Assembly: GCF_002237655.1 (NCBI RefSeq)
Contig: NZ_NOKT01000025.1
Coordinates: 62,001-126,000, forward strand
Direction: 5' to 3'
Length of the DNA stretch: 64,000 bases
Origin: Streptomyces sp. XY006
GTDB taxonomy: Bacteria; Actinomycetota; Actinomycetes; Streptomycetales; Streptomycetaceae
In this document: in pieces, positions 16,757-24,539 of the stretch
Layout of the letters: the number at the start of each line of letters is the position of its first letter
Numbering within the stretch: the stretch's first letter is position 1
Notes under the pieces: model-generated
Told to the model about the DNA's origin: nothing
Seen by the model: the letters and a program-made list of their open reading frames with translations, nothing else
The model's database searches: none
Made by a program: the position numbers and the translations under genes

Positions 16757-17007
16757 GCGGTCCCGGCGATCGCAACGCAGCGAAGGCCCGACGGCCGCGG
16801 GGCAACGAGGGCTCAGCGATCGCGGAGCGGCGAAGACCCGGCGATCGCGGGGCAGCGAGGGCCCGGCGATCGCGGGGCAGCGAGCCCACGGCGGCGGCCG
16901 TGGGGCGGCGAGGACCCAGCGGCCGTGAGGCACCGAAGGCCCGGCGGGCGTGAGGCGGCGAGGACCCGGCGGGCGTGAGGCGGCGAGGGCCCGGCCGCCG
17001 TGGGGTC
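16757..17007. repeat. 25-bp minisatellite, ten copies, between hydrolase and mnmA
   Basis: Ten head-to-tail copies of a degenerate 25-bp unit (typical core GCGARGACCCGGCG) run from 16757 to 17007. Nine are 23-25 bp and one is 28 bp. The last copy includes two bases of the mnmA stop. The period is not a multiple of three and no start or ribosome site is present, so it is not a coding repeat. The whole gap 16663-17005 holds only this and the 13-bp array. Confidence 0.9.
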
Positions 17008-18136
17008 AGGCGACGCTCGCCGTTGCCCGCGTGGTCGACGCGATCGTCGCCGAGCCGACCACGCGCGTGCCGTCGTACAGGACGATCGCCTGGCCGGGGG
17101 CGACGCCGCGGACCGGCTCGGCGAAGGTGACCTCCAGGGAGCCGTCGACGACCTCGGCGGTCACCTCCGTCTCGCCGCCGTGGGCGCGCAGCTGGGCCGT
17201 GTACGTGCCGGGGCCGGTGGGCGCGGCGCCGCACCAGCGCGGCTTGATCGCCCGCAGCCCGGTGACGTCGAGCGCGTCGGCCGGGCCGACGGTCACCGTG
17301 TTGTCCACCGGGGAGATGTCGAGCACGTAGCGCGGCTTGCCGTCGGCGGCGGGCGTGCCGATGCGCAGCCCCTTGCGCTGGCCGATCGTGAAGCCGTACG
17401 CGCCCTCGTGGGTGCCCAGCTTGTTGCCGGCCTCGTCGACGATGTCGCCCTCGGCCTTGCCCAGCCGCCGCGCCAGGAAGCCCTGGGTGTCGCCGTCGGC
17501 GATGAAGCAGATGTCGTGCGAGTCGGGCTTCTTGGCGACGGCCAGGCCCCGGCGCTCGGCCTCGGCGCGGATCTCGTCCTTCGTGGTGACCGTGTCGCCG
17601 AGCGGGAACAGCGCGTGGGCGAGCTGCCGGTCGTCGAGCACGCCGAGGACGTACGACTGGTCCTTGGCCATGTCGGAGGCGCGGTGCAGCTCGCGGGTGC
17701 CGTCCTCGCGGACGATCACCTTGGCGTAGTGGCCCGTGCAGACCGCGTCGAAGCCGAGCGCGAGCGCCTTGTCCAGGAGGGCGGCGAACTTGATCTTCTC
17801 GTTGCAGCGCAGGCAGGGGTTGGGCGTGCGGCCGGCCTCGTACTCGGCGACGAAGTCCTCGACGACGTCCTCGCGGAAGCGGTCGGCGAGGTCCCATACG
17901 TAGAACGGGATGCCGATGACGTCGGCGGCGCGGCGGGCGTCACGCGAGTCCTCGATGGTGCAGCAGCCCCGCGCGCCGGTGCGGAAGGATTGGGGGTTGG
18001 CGGAGAGCGCGAGGTGGACGCCGGTCACGTCGTGGCCCGCCTCGGCCGCGCGGGCGGCGGCGACGGCGGAGTCGACGCCGCCGGACATGGCGGCGAGGAC
18101 GCGGAGGGGGCGGGGGCGCTGCGGGGTGTCAGTCAT
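17006..18136 (-). CDS. mnmA: tRNA 2-thiouridylase MnmA
   Basis: A 376-aa MnmA. It puts sulfur on U34 of Lys, Glu and Gln tRNAs using sulfur from a cysteine desulfurase. The PP-loop AAMSGGVDSAV is at the N-terminus, catalytic Cys108 is in NPCLRCN and the persulfide Cys210 is in SHDICFIADGD. The start is ATG at 18136 with GGAGGGG upstream. A long open frame continues upstream across the divergent amidase gene, but there it has shadow-frame character. The desulfurase at 18925-20094 is the likely sulfur donor partner. Confidence 0.96.
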   Translation of the reverse strand: MTDTPQRPRPLRVLAAMSGGVDSAVAAARAAEAGHDVTGVHLALSANPQSFRTGARGCCTIEDSRDARRAADVIGIPFYVWDLADRFREDVVEDFVAEYEAGRTPNPCLRCNEKIKFAALLDKALALGFDAVCTGHYAKVIVREDGTRELHRASDMAKDQSYVLGVLDDRQLAHALFPLGDTVTTKDEIRAEAERRGLAVAKKPDSHDICFIADGDTQGFLARRLGKAEGDIVDEAGNKLGTHEGAYGFTIGQRKGLRIGTPAADGKPRYVLDISPVDNTVTVGPADALDVTGLRAIKPRWCGAAPTGPGTYTAQLRAHGGETEVTAEVVDGSLEVTFAEPVRGVAPGQAIVLYDGTRVVGSATIASTTRATASVA

Positions 18137-18196
18137 AACCCCTCCAGGGTAAGGGGGCGCGGGAACCAGGACCCGCGAGTATCCGTTGACGATCAC

Positions 18197-18862
18197 ATGG
18201 GACAGCGGAAGGCTCCGAAGGACGGCGACCGGAAGGTCGGGCGTCGCGCGTTGCTGATCGGCGGCACGGCGGCCGCGGCGGGCACGGCCCTGCTGGCCCG
18301 GGACGAGCTGGCGCGGCTGTGGTGGCGCACCCCGGGCGTGGAGAAGCCGCGCAAGGAGGGCGAGGTCGACTTCGCGGGCGCGCGGTGGGTGGCGGCGTCG
18401 GACGCGAACTGGCGGCGCGCGGACCGGCCCGACGACTTCGGCATAGACATGGTGATCGTCCATGTCACGCAGGGCAGCTTCGACAGCGCGGTGAAGGCGT
18501 TCCAGGACCCGGGGCACCGGGCGGCCACGCACTACATCGTCCGCCAGGACGGGCACGTGACGCAGATGATCCGCGAGCTGGACGTGGCGTACCACGCGGG
18601 CAACCGCGACTACAACGAACGCAGTGTCGGCATCGAGCACGAGGGTTTCGTGGACCGCCCGCAGGACCTCACGGACGAGATGTACGAGGCCTCGGCGCGG
18701 CTGACCGCCCGGATATGCGCGCGCTACGACATCCCCGTCGACCGCGAGCACATCATCGGCCACGTGGAGGTCCCGGGCACGGACCACACGGACCCCGGGC
18801 CGCACTGGGACTGGGACAGGTACATGCGCCTGGTCCGCCGGGCCCGCACGTCGCCCGCCTGA
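18197..18862 (+). CDS. Tat-exported N-acetylmuramoyl-L-alanine amidase (amidase_2/PGRP)
   Basis: A 221-aa protein with a twin-arginine signal (GRRALLIGGTAAAAGTALL) and an amidase_2 domain. Zinc-ligand motifs are His in VIVHVTQG, His in HIIGHVEVPG and the DHTDPGPHWDWD region; YHAGN is also conserved. It should cleave the amide bond between MurNAc and the stem peptide outside the cell. The start is ATG at 18197 with little ribosome site. It is divergent from mnmA across about 60 bp and convergent with the desulfurase. Confidence 0.88.
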   Translation: MGQRKAPKDGDRKVGRRALLIGGTAAAAGTALLARDELARLWWRTPGVEKPRKEGEVDFAGARWVAASDANWRRADRPDDFGIDMVIVHVTQGSFDSAVKAFQDPGHRAATHYIVRQDGHVTQMIRELDVAYHAGNRDYNERSVGIEHEGFVDRPQDLTDEMYEASARLTARICARYDIPVDREHIIGHVEVPGTDHTDPGPHWDWDRYMRLVRRARTSPA

Positions 18863-18873
18863 GCCTCCGGCCC

Positions 18874-18942
18874 GGACCTGGGTCAGTCCCCCGCCGGGCC
18901 GGACCTGCGTCAGTCCCGCCGCACCTACGTCAGTCCCGCCGC
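18874..18942. repeat. Three copies of a 20-22-bp repeat between convergent genes
   Basis: Three direct copies with core ACCTRSGTCAGTCCC begin near 18876, 18903 and 18923. The third lies over the last codons and stop of the cysteine desulfurase gene (stop 18925-18927). The array fills the gap between the amidase stop and the desulfurase stop. Confidence 0.8.
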
Positions 18943-20094
18943 CCGGGCCCGTTCCACCGCCGGGCCGATGGCCTTGGCCAGGGCCTCGATGTCGGCTTCG
19001 GTGGAGGTGTGGCCGAGGGAGAAGCGCAGGGTGCCGCGGGCCAGGTCGGGGTCGGTTCCGGTGGCGAGGAGGACGTGGCTGGGCTGGGCGACGCCGGCGG
19101 TGCAGGCGGAGCCGGTGGAGCACTCGATGCCCTGGGCGTCGAGCAGGAGCAGCAGGGAGTCGCCCTCGCAGCCGGGGAAGGTGAAGTGCGCGTTGGCCGG
19201 GAGGCGCCCCTCGGGGTCGGGGTCGCCGCCGAGGATCGCGTCCGGCACGGCCGAGCGGACCGCGGCGACCAGGGCGTCGCGCAGGGCGCCGACCTCGCGG
19301 GCGAACCACGCGCGCTGCTCGGCGGCCAGCCGTCCGGCGACGGCGAAGGAGGCGATGGCGGGCACGTCCAGGGTGCCGGAGCGCACGTGCCGCTCCTGGC
19401 CGCCGCCGTGCAGGACGGGCACGGGCGTGTGCTGGCGGCCGAGGATCAGCGCGCCGATGCCGTAGGGGCCGCCGATCTTGTGGCCGGAGACCGCCATCGC
19501 GGCGAGGCCCGAGGCGCCGAAGTCCACGGGGATCTGGCCGAAGGCCTGGACGGCGTCCGAGTGCAGCGGGACCGCGAACTCGGCGGCGGTGTCGGCCAGT
19601 TCGCGGACCGGCTGGATCGTGCCGATCTCGTTGTTCGCCCACATGACGGTGGCGAGGGCCACGTCGTCGGGGTTGCGGGCGATGGCCTCGCGCAGGGTGT
19701 CCGGGTGGACGCGGCCGTGGGTGTCGACCGGCAGGTACTCGACGGTGGCGCCCTCGTGTTCGCCGAGCCAGTGCACGGCGTCGAGGACGGCGTGGTGCTC
19801 GACGGGGCTGGCGAGGACGCGGGTGCGGGCCGGGTCGGCGTCGCGGCGTGACCAGTACAGGCCCTTGACGGCGAGGTTGTCGGCCTCCGTGCCGCCCGAG
19901 GTGAAGACGACCTCGCTGGGGCGTGCACCGAGGGCTTCGGCGAGGGTCTCGCGGGCCTCCTCGACGGTGCGGCGGGCCTGCCGGCCGGATGCGTGGAGGG
20001 AGGACGCGTTGCCGGTGGCACCCAGCTGGGCGGTGAACGCCTCAACCGCCTCCGGGAGCATCGGGGTGGTCGCGGCGTGGTCGAGGTAAGCCAT
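18925..20094 (-). CDS. Cysteine desulfurase (IscS/NifS class)
   Basis: A 389-aa class V aminotransferase-fold enzyme that turns cysteine into alanine and an enzyme-bound persulfide. It starts with MAYLDHAATTP, carries PLP-binding Lys206 in SGHKIGGP and catalytic Cys331 in STGSACTAG. No suf/isc scaffold gene is adjacent. Its nearest sulfur-using neighbour is mnmA, so tRNA thiolation is a likely use, though iron-sulfur assembly is also possible. The start is ATG at 20094. Confidence 0.93.
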   Translation of the reverse strand: MAYLDHAATTPMLPEAVEAFTAQLGATGNASSLHASGRQARRTVEEARETLAEALGARPSEVVFTSGGTEADNLAVKGLYWSRRDADPARTRVLASPVEHHAVLDAVHWLGEHEGATVEYLPVDTHGRVHPDTLREAIARNPDDVALATVMWANNEIGTIQPVRELADTAAEFAVPLHSDAVQAFGQIPVDFGASGLAAMAVSGHKIGGPYGIGALILGRQHTPVPVLHGGGQERHVRSGTLDVPAIASFAVAGRLAAEQRAWFAREVGALRDALVAAVRSAVPDAILGGDPDPEGRLPANAHFTFPGCEGDSLLLLLDAQGIECSTGSACTAGVAQPSHVLLATGTDPDLARGTLRFSLGHTSTEADIEALAKAIGPAVERARAAGLT

Positions 20095-20233
20095 GGTGAG
20101 CCCGATTCTACGGCTCGCCTCGCGCGGGCCTCAGATCAAGGTTGGCCGAAGGTGAGCCGCTGTGCGGCGCGGCGCGGCCCGTCGTCCCCGGGCCCCGGCG
20201 CGGCTCGCCGGCGCGTGCGCGGCCGACGGCGGC

Positions 20234-20500
20234 TCAGAAGCTCCAGGAGATGGTGCTGTCGGACGCCATGACGGCGGCCAGGACCAGCAGGTCGGCGACG
20301 CCCAGACCGAGACCGAGCAGGGCGCGGCCGCGGCGCTCGGTGCCGCGCCACAGGGCGACGCTCGCCAGCACGATGGCGATCGGGCCGAGGAAGATGTTGA
20401 GCACGAGCAGGCCGAGCAGGCCGAGGACGAAGGACGCGACGGCCATGCCGTCGGTGTCCCGGATGCCGGTGCGGCGCGAGGCCGGGGCGGTGAGCTGCAT
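20234..20500 (-). CDS. DUF4190-like small membrane protein
   Basis: An 88-aa protein with two membrane helices (about 19-50 and 60-80) carrying the FVLGLLGLLVLNIFLGPIAI-type segment and Gly-rich motif seen in DUF4190-like proteins. The first 18 residues are polar. The start is ATG at 20500 with GGGAG 10 nt upstream. Function unknown. It lies downstream of the 54-aa protein in the same direction and may share its TetR-controlled promoter. Confidence 0.75.
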   Translation of the reverse strand: MQLTAPASRRTGIRDTDGMAVASFVLGLLGLLVLNIFLGPIAIVLASVALWRGTERRGRALLGLGLGVADLLVLAAVMASDSTISWSF

Positions 20501-20551
20501 GCTGATCGACTCCCGTGGTCGGGTCGGACGTGCGGTGGTCAGTGGGCCTGG

Positions 20552-20716
20552 TCAGTGGGCCTGCGTGTGGCGCCGGCGGTTGCGCTCGCGCAGCGCGAAG
20601 ACGCCGAGCCAGACGGCGATGACGGCGGCGGCGGCCAGGGAGAAGCCGAGCGGCGCGTGGGCGACGGTGCCCAGCACGACCCCCAGCAGCAGGAGTGCGG
20701 CGACGATGAACAGCAC
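20552..20716 (-). CDS. Very small two-helix membrane protein, probable TetR target
   Basis: A 54-aa protein of two hydrophobic helices and a basic tail ending RERNRRRHTQAH. An upstream GTG at 20767 would give 71 aa but lies inside the operator-like palindrome 20740-20767. The GTG at 20716, with TGGGGG upstream, is the better start. Divergent from the TetR gene, with two operator-like sites between them, so it is probably controlled by that regulator. Function unknown. Confidence 0.65.
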   Translation of the reverse strand: MLFIVAALLLLGVVLGTVAHAPLGFSLAAAAVIAVWLGVFALRERNRRRHTQAH

Positions 20717-20739
20717 GGGAAACAACCCCCAGGATTTCG

Positions 20740-20769
20740 GTGAACGTTTGTAGTTACAGTTGTTCACTG
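20740..20769. promoter_or_regulatory. Operator site 1 of the TetR divergent promoter
   Basis: Outer arms GTGAAC (20740-20745) and GTTCAC (20762-20767) surround an inner TGTA-GT-TACA, forming an imperfect 28-bp palindrome. The right part reads ACAGTTGTTCACTG (20756-20769), which recurs at site 2 with one base changed. The GTGAAC half-site is the kind I recall for FabR/DesT-family regulators. Confidence 0.7.
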
Positions 20770-20812
20770 ACTTCCCAGTCTAGCGGCTCTCATGACTTTT
20801 CAATTCCAGAGA

Positions 20813-20826
20813 ACAGTTGTTAACTG
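20813..20826. promoter_or_regulatory. Operator site 2, just before the TetR start
   Basis: ACAGTTGTTAACTG is a palindrome (CAGTT-gtt-AACTG) ending 7 bp before the TetR ATG. It repeats 13 of 14 bases of the site at 20756-20769 in the same orientation, 57 bp away. Binding here should repress the regulator's own gene. Confidence 0.7.
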
Positions 20827-20832
20827 CATGGT

Positions 20833-21471
20833 ATGAGTCACACCCTCGGCATCCGGCAGGCCCAGAAGCAGAAGACCCGGCAGGCACTCCTGGACGCGGC
20901 CCTGGGGCTATTGGAGGAGCAGAGCCTGAGCAGCCTCGGGCTGCGCGAGGTCACCCGCGCCGTCGGTGTCGCCCCGACCGCCTTCTACCGCCACTTCCGC
21001 TCCACGGCGGATCTGGGCGTGGCCCTGGTCGAGGAGGCGCTGGGCAGCCTGCACCCGATGATCCGGACGACGGTGTCCGGGACGGGTGATCAGGAGGAAC
21101 GCATCACGCGTGCCATCGAGTTGATCGCCCGTCACGTCGACGGGTACCCCGCCCATGTCCGATTCATCGCCCGGGAACGGCATGGCGGAGTCCAGCCGGT
21201 CAGGGAGGCCATACGGGACCAACTGTCCCGGTTCGCCGGGGAGGTGAGGGACGAGCTGGCCAAGGACCCGGTGTCCGAGGGCTGGAGCGAGGACGACCTG
21301 CTGATGCTCGCCCATCTGTACGTCGACCAGATGCTGATCACGGCGTCACTCTTCCTGGAGGCGCTGGAGGGCCCCGAGGAGGCACGCGAGGAACGCGAGC
21401 GGGAGGTGGCCCGGGTGGCGACCCGGCAGATGCGCCTGATCGGCCTCGGCCGCCACCACTGGCTGGATTGA
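20833..21471 (+). CDS. TetR-family regulator, FabR/DesT-like
   Basis: A 212-aa TetR protein. The N-terminal HTH (about 10-60: KTRQALLDAALGLL, SLREVTRAVG-type helix, APTAFYRHF) and the phrases RFIARERHG and C-terminal RQMRLIGLGRHHWLD resemble E. coli FabR and Pseudomonas DesT as I remember them. Those repress unsaturated fatty acid genes in response to acyl chains. There is no good ribosome site in front of the ATG and the operator is only 7 bp away, so a very short or absent leader is possible. Two matching sites upstream imply autoregulation and control of the divergent small membrane protein. Confidence 0.85.
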   Translation: MSHTLGIRQAQKQKTRQALLDAALGLLEEQSLSSLGLREVTRAVGVAPTAFYRHFRSTADLGVALVEEALGSLHPMIRTTVSGTGDQEERITRAIELIARHVDGYPAHVRFIARERHGGVQPVREAIRDQLSRFAGEVRDELAKDPVSEGWSEDDLLMLAHLYVDQMLITASLFLEALEGPEEAREEREREVARVATRQMRLIGLGRHHWLD

Positions 21472-21478
21472 GCCACAT

Positions 21479-21617
21479 CGCACGACGCCCCGGGGGCGGC
21501 CCGCCCTCGCACGACGACCGGGAGCGGCCCACCCTCGCACAACGACCGGGAGTGGCCCGCCCCCGCGCAACGGCTGGGGCAGCCCGCTCCGCACAACGAC
21601 CGGGGGCGGCACGCCTG
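21479..21617. repeat. About 28-bp tandem repeats, five copies, after the TetR gene
   Basis: Five head-to-tail units of 29, 28, 28, 26 and 28 bp with core CGCACRACGACCGGG begin 8 bp after the TetR stop. The last copy forms the left arm of the terminator hairpin at 21601-21636. The stretch has no credible gene. Confidence 0.88.
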
Positions 21618-21636
21618 TTCGCGCGTGCCGCCCCCG
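21601..21636. terminator. Hairpin terminator between TetR and thioesterase-like genes
   Basis: Perfect 14-bp arms (21601-21614 and 21623-21636) enclose an 8-nt loop between two convergent genes, so it can act in both directions. The left arm is made from the final tandem repeat copy. Confidence 0.85.
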
Positions 21637-21670
21637 TCGTGTTTCCGGCCGCACGGACGCGGCCCGGAGG

Positions 21671-22531
21671 TCAGGCCAGCCGGACCCGGGCCAGCTGACG
21701 GGACTGGGCCACCAGCCGGTCGGCGCTGTCCCACACCTCGGCGTCCTCCTCCAGGAAGCCGCCGGCCAGGTTCCGCGTGGTGATCGACACGCGCAGCGGC
21801 CCCGGCGCCGGACGGCAGCGCACGTGCACGGTCAGCTCGACGGTCGGCACCCAGCCCTTCAGGCCGAGTTCGAAGGCGGTGGGCGGCAGGGCGTCCACCG
21901 CGAGCAGGAGGGAGAGCGGGTCGGGGTCCCGGCCGTCCTTGAGGCCGAACCAGGCCCGCATCTCGCCCTTGCCGGAGGGCTGACCGAGTGCCCAGCCCAG
22001 GGTCGAGGGGTCGAGCTTGAGCATCAGCCGGTCGGTGATGGCCGAGCTGCCGTCGACGGGGGCGGGCCCGTCCTCCGGGCCGAAGCAGTGCTCGATCGGC
22101 GGGATCGCGGGCGGCCGGGCCGTCGTCCGGACGTCGTCGGGCAGGGAGTCCAGGTCGCCGTAGGAGGCGAGCACCCGGATGCGTTCGACCTCGCGGCCCT
22201 CGTCGTCGTACTGGAGGAGCGAGGCCTGGCCGGTCGACAGGGTGCGGCCGGTGCGGACGACGTCCGTGCGGACGACCGCCGGGCCGGGCTGCGAGGCCGT
22301 CAGGTAGTGCGCCGAGACGGTGAAGGGGTCGCCGTGCGGCAGGGCGTCCGCGAGCGCCCGGCCGAGGACGGCCAGCAGATAGCCGCCGTTGACGGCGCTG
22401 ATGATCGTCCAGCCGGCGGAGAGGTCGATGTCGTAGACGCCGGGCGCGCGGCGGGTGAGCGCGGTGTCGCGGTCGAACTCGCTGTCGCCGATCGTGGCCC
22501 GGACGGCCGGTGCGGAGGCTGCTTCTGGCAT
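21671..22531 (-). CDS. Acyl-CoA thioesterase-like protein (double hot-dog)
   Basis: A 286-aa protein resembling the TesB-like/'thioesterase family' double hot-dog proteins. It has an N-terminal hot-dog (GWTIISAVNGGYLLAVLGRA, then DPFTVSAHYLTASQPG and RTGRTLSTGQASLLQ) and a C-terminal hot-dog ending WDSADRLVAQSRQLARVR. It probably hydrolyses or binds acyl-CoA. The ATG at 22531 is chosen; residues upstream in frame lack a ribosome site. It is convergent with the FabR/DesT-like regulator, and a shared acyl-lipid theme is possible but not shown. Confidence 0.82.
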   Translation of the reverse strand: MPEAASAPAVRATIGDSEFDRDTALTRRAPGVYDIDLSAGWTIISAVNGGYLLAVLGRALADALPHGDPFTVSAHYLTASQPGPAVVRTDVVRTGRTLSTGQASLLQYDDEGREVERIRVLASYGDLDSLPDDVRTTARPPAIPPIEHCFGPEDGPAPVDGSSAITDRLMLKLDPSTLGWALGQPSGKGEMRAWFGLKDGRDPDPLSLLLAVDALPPTAFELGLKGWVPTVELTVHVRCRPAPGPLRVSITTRNLAGGFLEEDAEVWDSADRLVAQSRQLARVRLA

Positions 22532-22674
22532 GGCTGAACAGTACAAGAACTGACTACTAAGCGGTAGCTTTGCTCCCTCCCCGGCGAGCGGACCCGGGTG
22601 AGACGTGGGCAACTTCTTGGTAAGTGCCCGACTCGTCCGTAAACCTCGCGGCCGGTTCCGCCCTCTGTAGGGGC

Positions 22675-23910
22675 ATGAGCCTCACCGGGACCCCGTTCCT
22701 CTGCACGCTGGTCGTGCTCACCGTCGTGGCCCTCGCACTGCCGCTGTCCCTCTGGTCGCGGGTCCGCGGCCCCCGCCCGCTGCGGGCCGCGGCCCGGACG
22801 CTGATGCTGCTGTTCACGCAGGCGACCGCCGTGGCGCTGGTCTTCACCCTGGTCAACAACGCCAACGGCCTCTACGACGACTGGACCGACCTGCTCGGCA
22901 CCGGCGACCATGTGGAGCGGGCGGCGGACCTGGGCGCCGACGGCACCGGCGGTATCGCCCTGCAGCGGCTGCCCAGGGTGCGGCAGAGCTTCGAACCCAC
23001 CGCCGGGCCCGGGATGCGCGCGGCCGGGGGCGTGCAGGTCACCCGGCTCGAGGGCTGGGTGTCCGGCGTGCACGCCGAGGTCTACGTCTGGCTCCCGCCG
23101 CAGTACGACGACCCGGCCTACCGGCACCACAGCTTCCCGGTGGTGGAGCTGCTGCCCGGCTACCCCGGCTCGGCGAAGGCCTGGTTCGGCTCGCTGCACG
23201 CGCACGAACAGCTGGAGCCGCTGATGCGCGACGGCCGGATCGCCCCGTTCATACTCGTCGCGCCCCGCACCAATCTGCTCGCCGGTGCGGACACCGGCTG
23301 CGCCAACATCCCGGGCACGGTCAACGCCGACAGCTGGCTGAGCGTCGACGTGCCGAGGATGGTCACGGACAACTTCCGCGCCCGGCCCGCCCCCGAGGGC
23401 TGGTCCGTCGCCGGCTACTCGGCCGGGGCGCACTGCGCGGCCAAGCTGGCCGTCGCCCGCCCCGACCGCTACCGGGCCGCCGTGAGCCTGTCGGGCTACA
23501 ACGACCCGATCGGCGAACCCGGCTCGCTCGCCGCGCGGACCCCCGCGCTGCGCGACGCGAACAACCCCTGGCTGCTGCTGAACAGGGCCCCCGTCCCGCC
23601 GCGGATCGCGCTCTACGTCTCCGGCCAGCCGGGCGACGGGTACGAGGCGGGCCGGGCGCTGGAGCGGATCGCGCAGGCCCCGACGACCGTGCACGTGGTG
23701 TACGTCCCGGACAGCGCCGGCGGGCACACCATGGCGCTGTGGCGGCCGCAGGTCGTGCCCGCCTTCGCGTGGCTGACGCGGGAGACGGGCGCCCGTCCCG
23801 TCACGGCAGCACGGGCTGTTCCTCCTCGCTCACCGTCGAGCGCCGGTGCCAGGCCCGCGGAGCTCGCCAGTGGAACCGCATGGCGAGCAGACGCAGCACG
23901 AAGGCCGTGA
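22675..23910 (+). CDS. Membrane-anchored esterase (esterase D / antigen 85-like fold)
   Basis: A 411-aa protein. Two N-terminal membrane segments (about 3-20 and 36-55) lead to an extracytoplasmic alpha/beta-hydrolase domain (about 115-365). The nucleophile is in GYSAGAH, the family segment FPVVELLPGYPGSAKAWF is present and the catalytic His is in GGHTMALW. The family includes esterase D and mycolyltransferase-like enzymes. The last roughly 36 residues are low-complexity and lie in a 110-bp overlap with the convergent TRIC gene; the fold is complete before them. The start is ATG at 22675. Confidence 0.85.
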   Translation: MSLTGTPFLCTLVVLTVVALALPLSLWSRVRGPRPLRAAARTLMLLFTQATAVALVFTLVNNANGLYDDWTDLLGTGDHVERAADLGADGTGGIALQRLPRVRQSFEPTAGPGMRAAGGVQVTRLEGWVSGVHAEVYVWLPPQYDDPAYRHHSFPVVELLPGYPGSAKAWFGSLHAHEQLEPLMRDGRIAPFILVAPRTNLLAGADTGCANIPGTVNADSWLSVDVPRMVTDNFRARPAPEGWSVAGYSAGAHCAAKLAVARPDRYRAAVSLSGYNDPIGEPGSLAARTPALRDANNPWLLLNRAPVPPRIALYVSGQPGDGYEAGRALERIAQAPTTVHVVYVPDSAGGHTMALWRPQVVPAFAWLTRETGARPVTAARAVPPRSPSSAGARPAELASGTAWRADAARRP

Positions 23911-24475
23911 TCACCGCCAGCGCGCTGGTGAACGGGTTCAGGGCGTCGTAGCGGATGCACAGCGCGACCAGGGCGGAGCCGACGATCGCCGGGACCGCGT
24001 AGAGGTCGCGGTCCCAGCGCAGCAGGGAGGGCACCTCGTTGGCCAGGACGTCCCGCAGCACACCGCCGCCGACCGCGGTGGTCAGCCCCAGCCCGGCCGA
24101 GGCGGTCAGGCCGAGCCCGTACTCGTACGCCTTGATGGTGCCGGCGACGCAGAACAGGCCGAGGCCGGCCGCGTCGAAGACGTTCACGGCGACCTGGATG
24201 CGTTCCACCTGCGGGTGCAGGAAGAACACGAGGAGGGTGGCGAGCAGCGGGGTGAGGAAGTACCCCAGGTCCGTGAACGCGGCGGGCGGCACGGCCCCGA
24301 TGACCAGGTCGCGGAAGAGGCCGCCGCCCAGCGCGGTGACCTCGGCGAGGACGGCCATGCCGAACACGTCGAAGTTCTTGCGCACGGCCAGCAGGGCGCC
24401 GGAGATCGCGAAGACGAAGATGCCGATCAGGTCGAGCGTGTGCTGGACGGACGGACTGAAGAGTTGCTGGAGCAC
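23801..24475 (-). CDS. TRIC-family cation channel / UPF0126 membrane protein
   Basis: About 224 aa with seven membrane helices in two repeats of the UPF0126/TRIC fold. Each repeat carries the glycine-rich motif (TALGGGLFRDLVIG and TAVGGGVLRDVLANE). Bacterial TRIC proteins are trimeric potassium-conducting channels. The start is chosen at GTG 24475 (LQQLFSPS), which has GGGGGAA upstream; the GTG at 24493 abuts the terminator 24498-24531 and has no ribosome site. The 3' end overlaps the convergent esterase by 110 bp. Confidence 0.88.
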   Translation of the reverse strand: MLQQLFSPSVQHTLDLIGIFVFAISGALLAVRKNFDVFGMAVLAEVTALGGGLFRDLVIGAVPPAAFTDLGYFLTPLLATLLVFFLHPQVERIQVAVNVFDAAGLGLFCVAGTIKAYEYGLGLTASAGLGLTTAVGGGVLRDVLANEVPSLLRWDRDLYAVPAIVGSALVALCIRYDALNPFTSALAVITAFVLRLLAMRFHWRAPRAWHRRSTVSEEEQPVLP

Positions 24476-24497
24476 AGGGGCATTTTCCCCCACGGGT

Positions 24498-24531
24498 GAG
24501 CCCCCGCCCTGATGTGCGAGGGCGGGGGCTC
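24498..24531 (-). terminator. Terminator of the opp operon
   Basis: Perfect 13-bp arms (24498-24510 and 24519-24531) and an 8-nt loop lie 9 nt after the oppF stop. It separates the operon from the TRIC gene, whose transcript must start very close to or inside this hairpin. Confidence 0.88.
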
Positions 24532-24539
24532 GGGTGGGG

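Noticed and set aside
16757..17007. CRISPR array
   Set aside because: Repeats are adjacent and degenerate with no unique spacers and no cas genes nearby.
17006..19642. Long minus-strand frame extending MnmA to 878 residues
   Set aside because: The extra part is antisense to the amidase and out of frame with the desulfurase; MnmA is complete from 18136.
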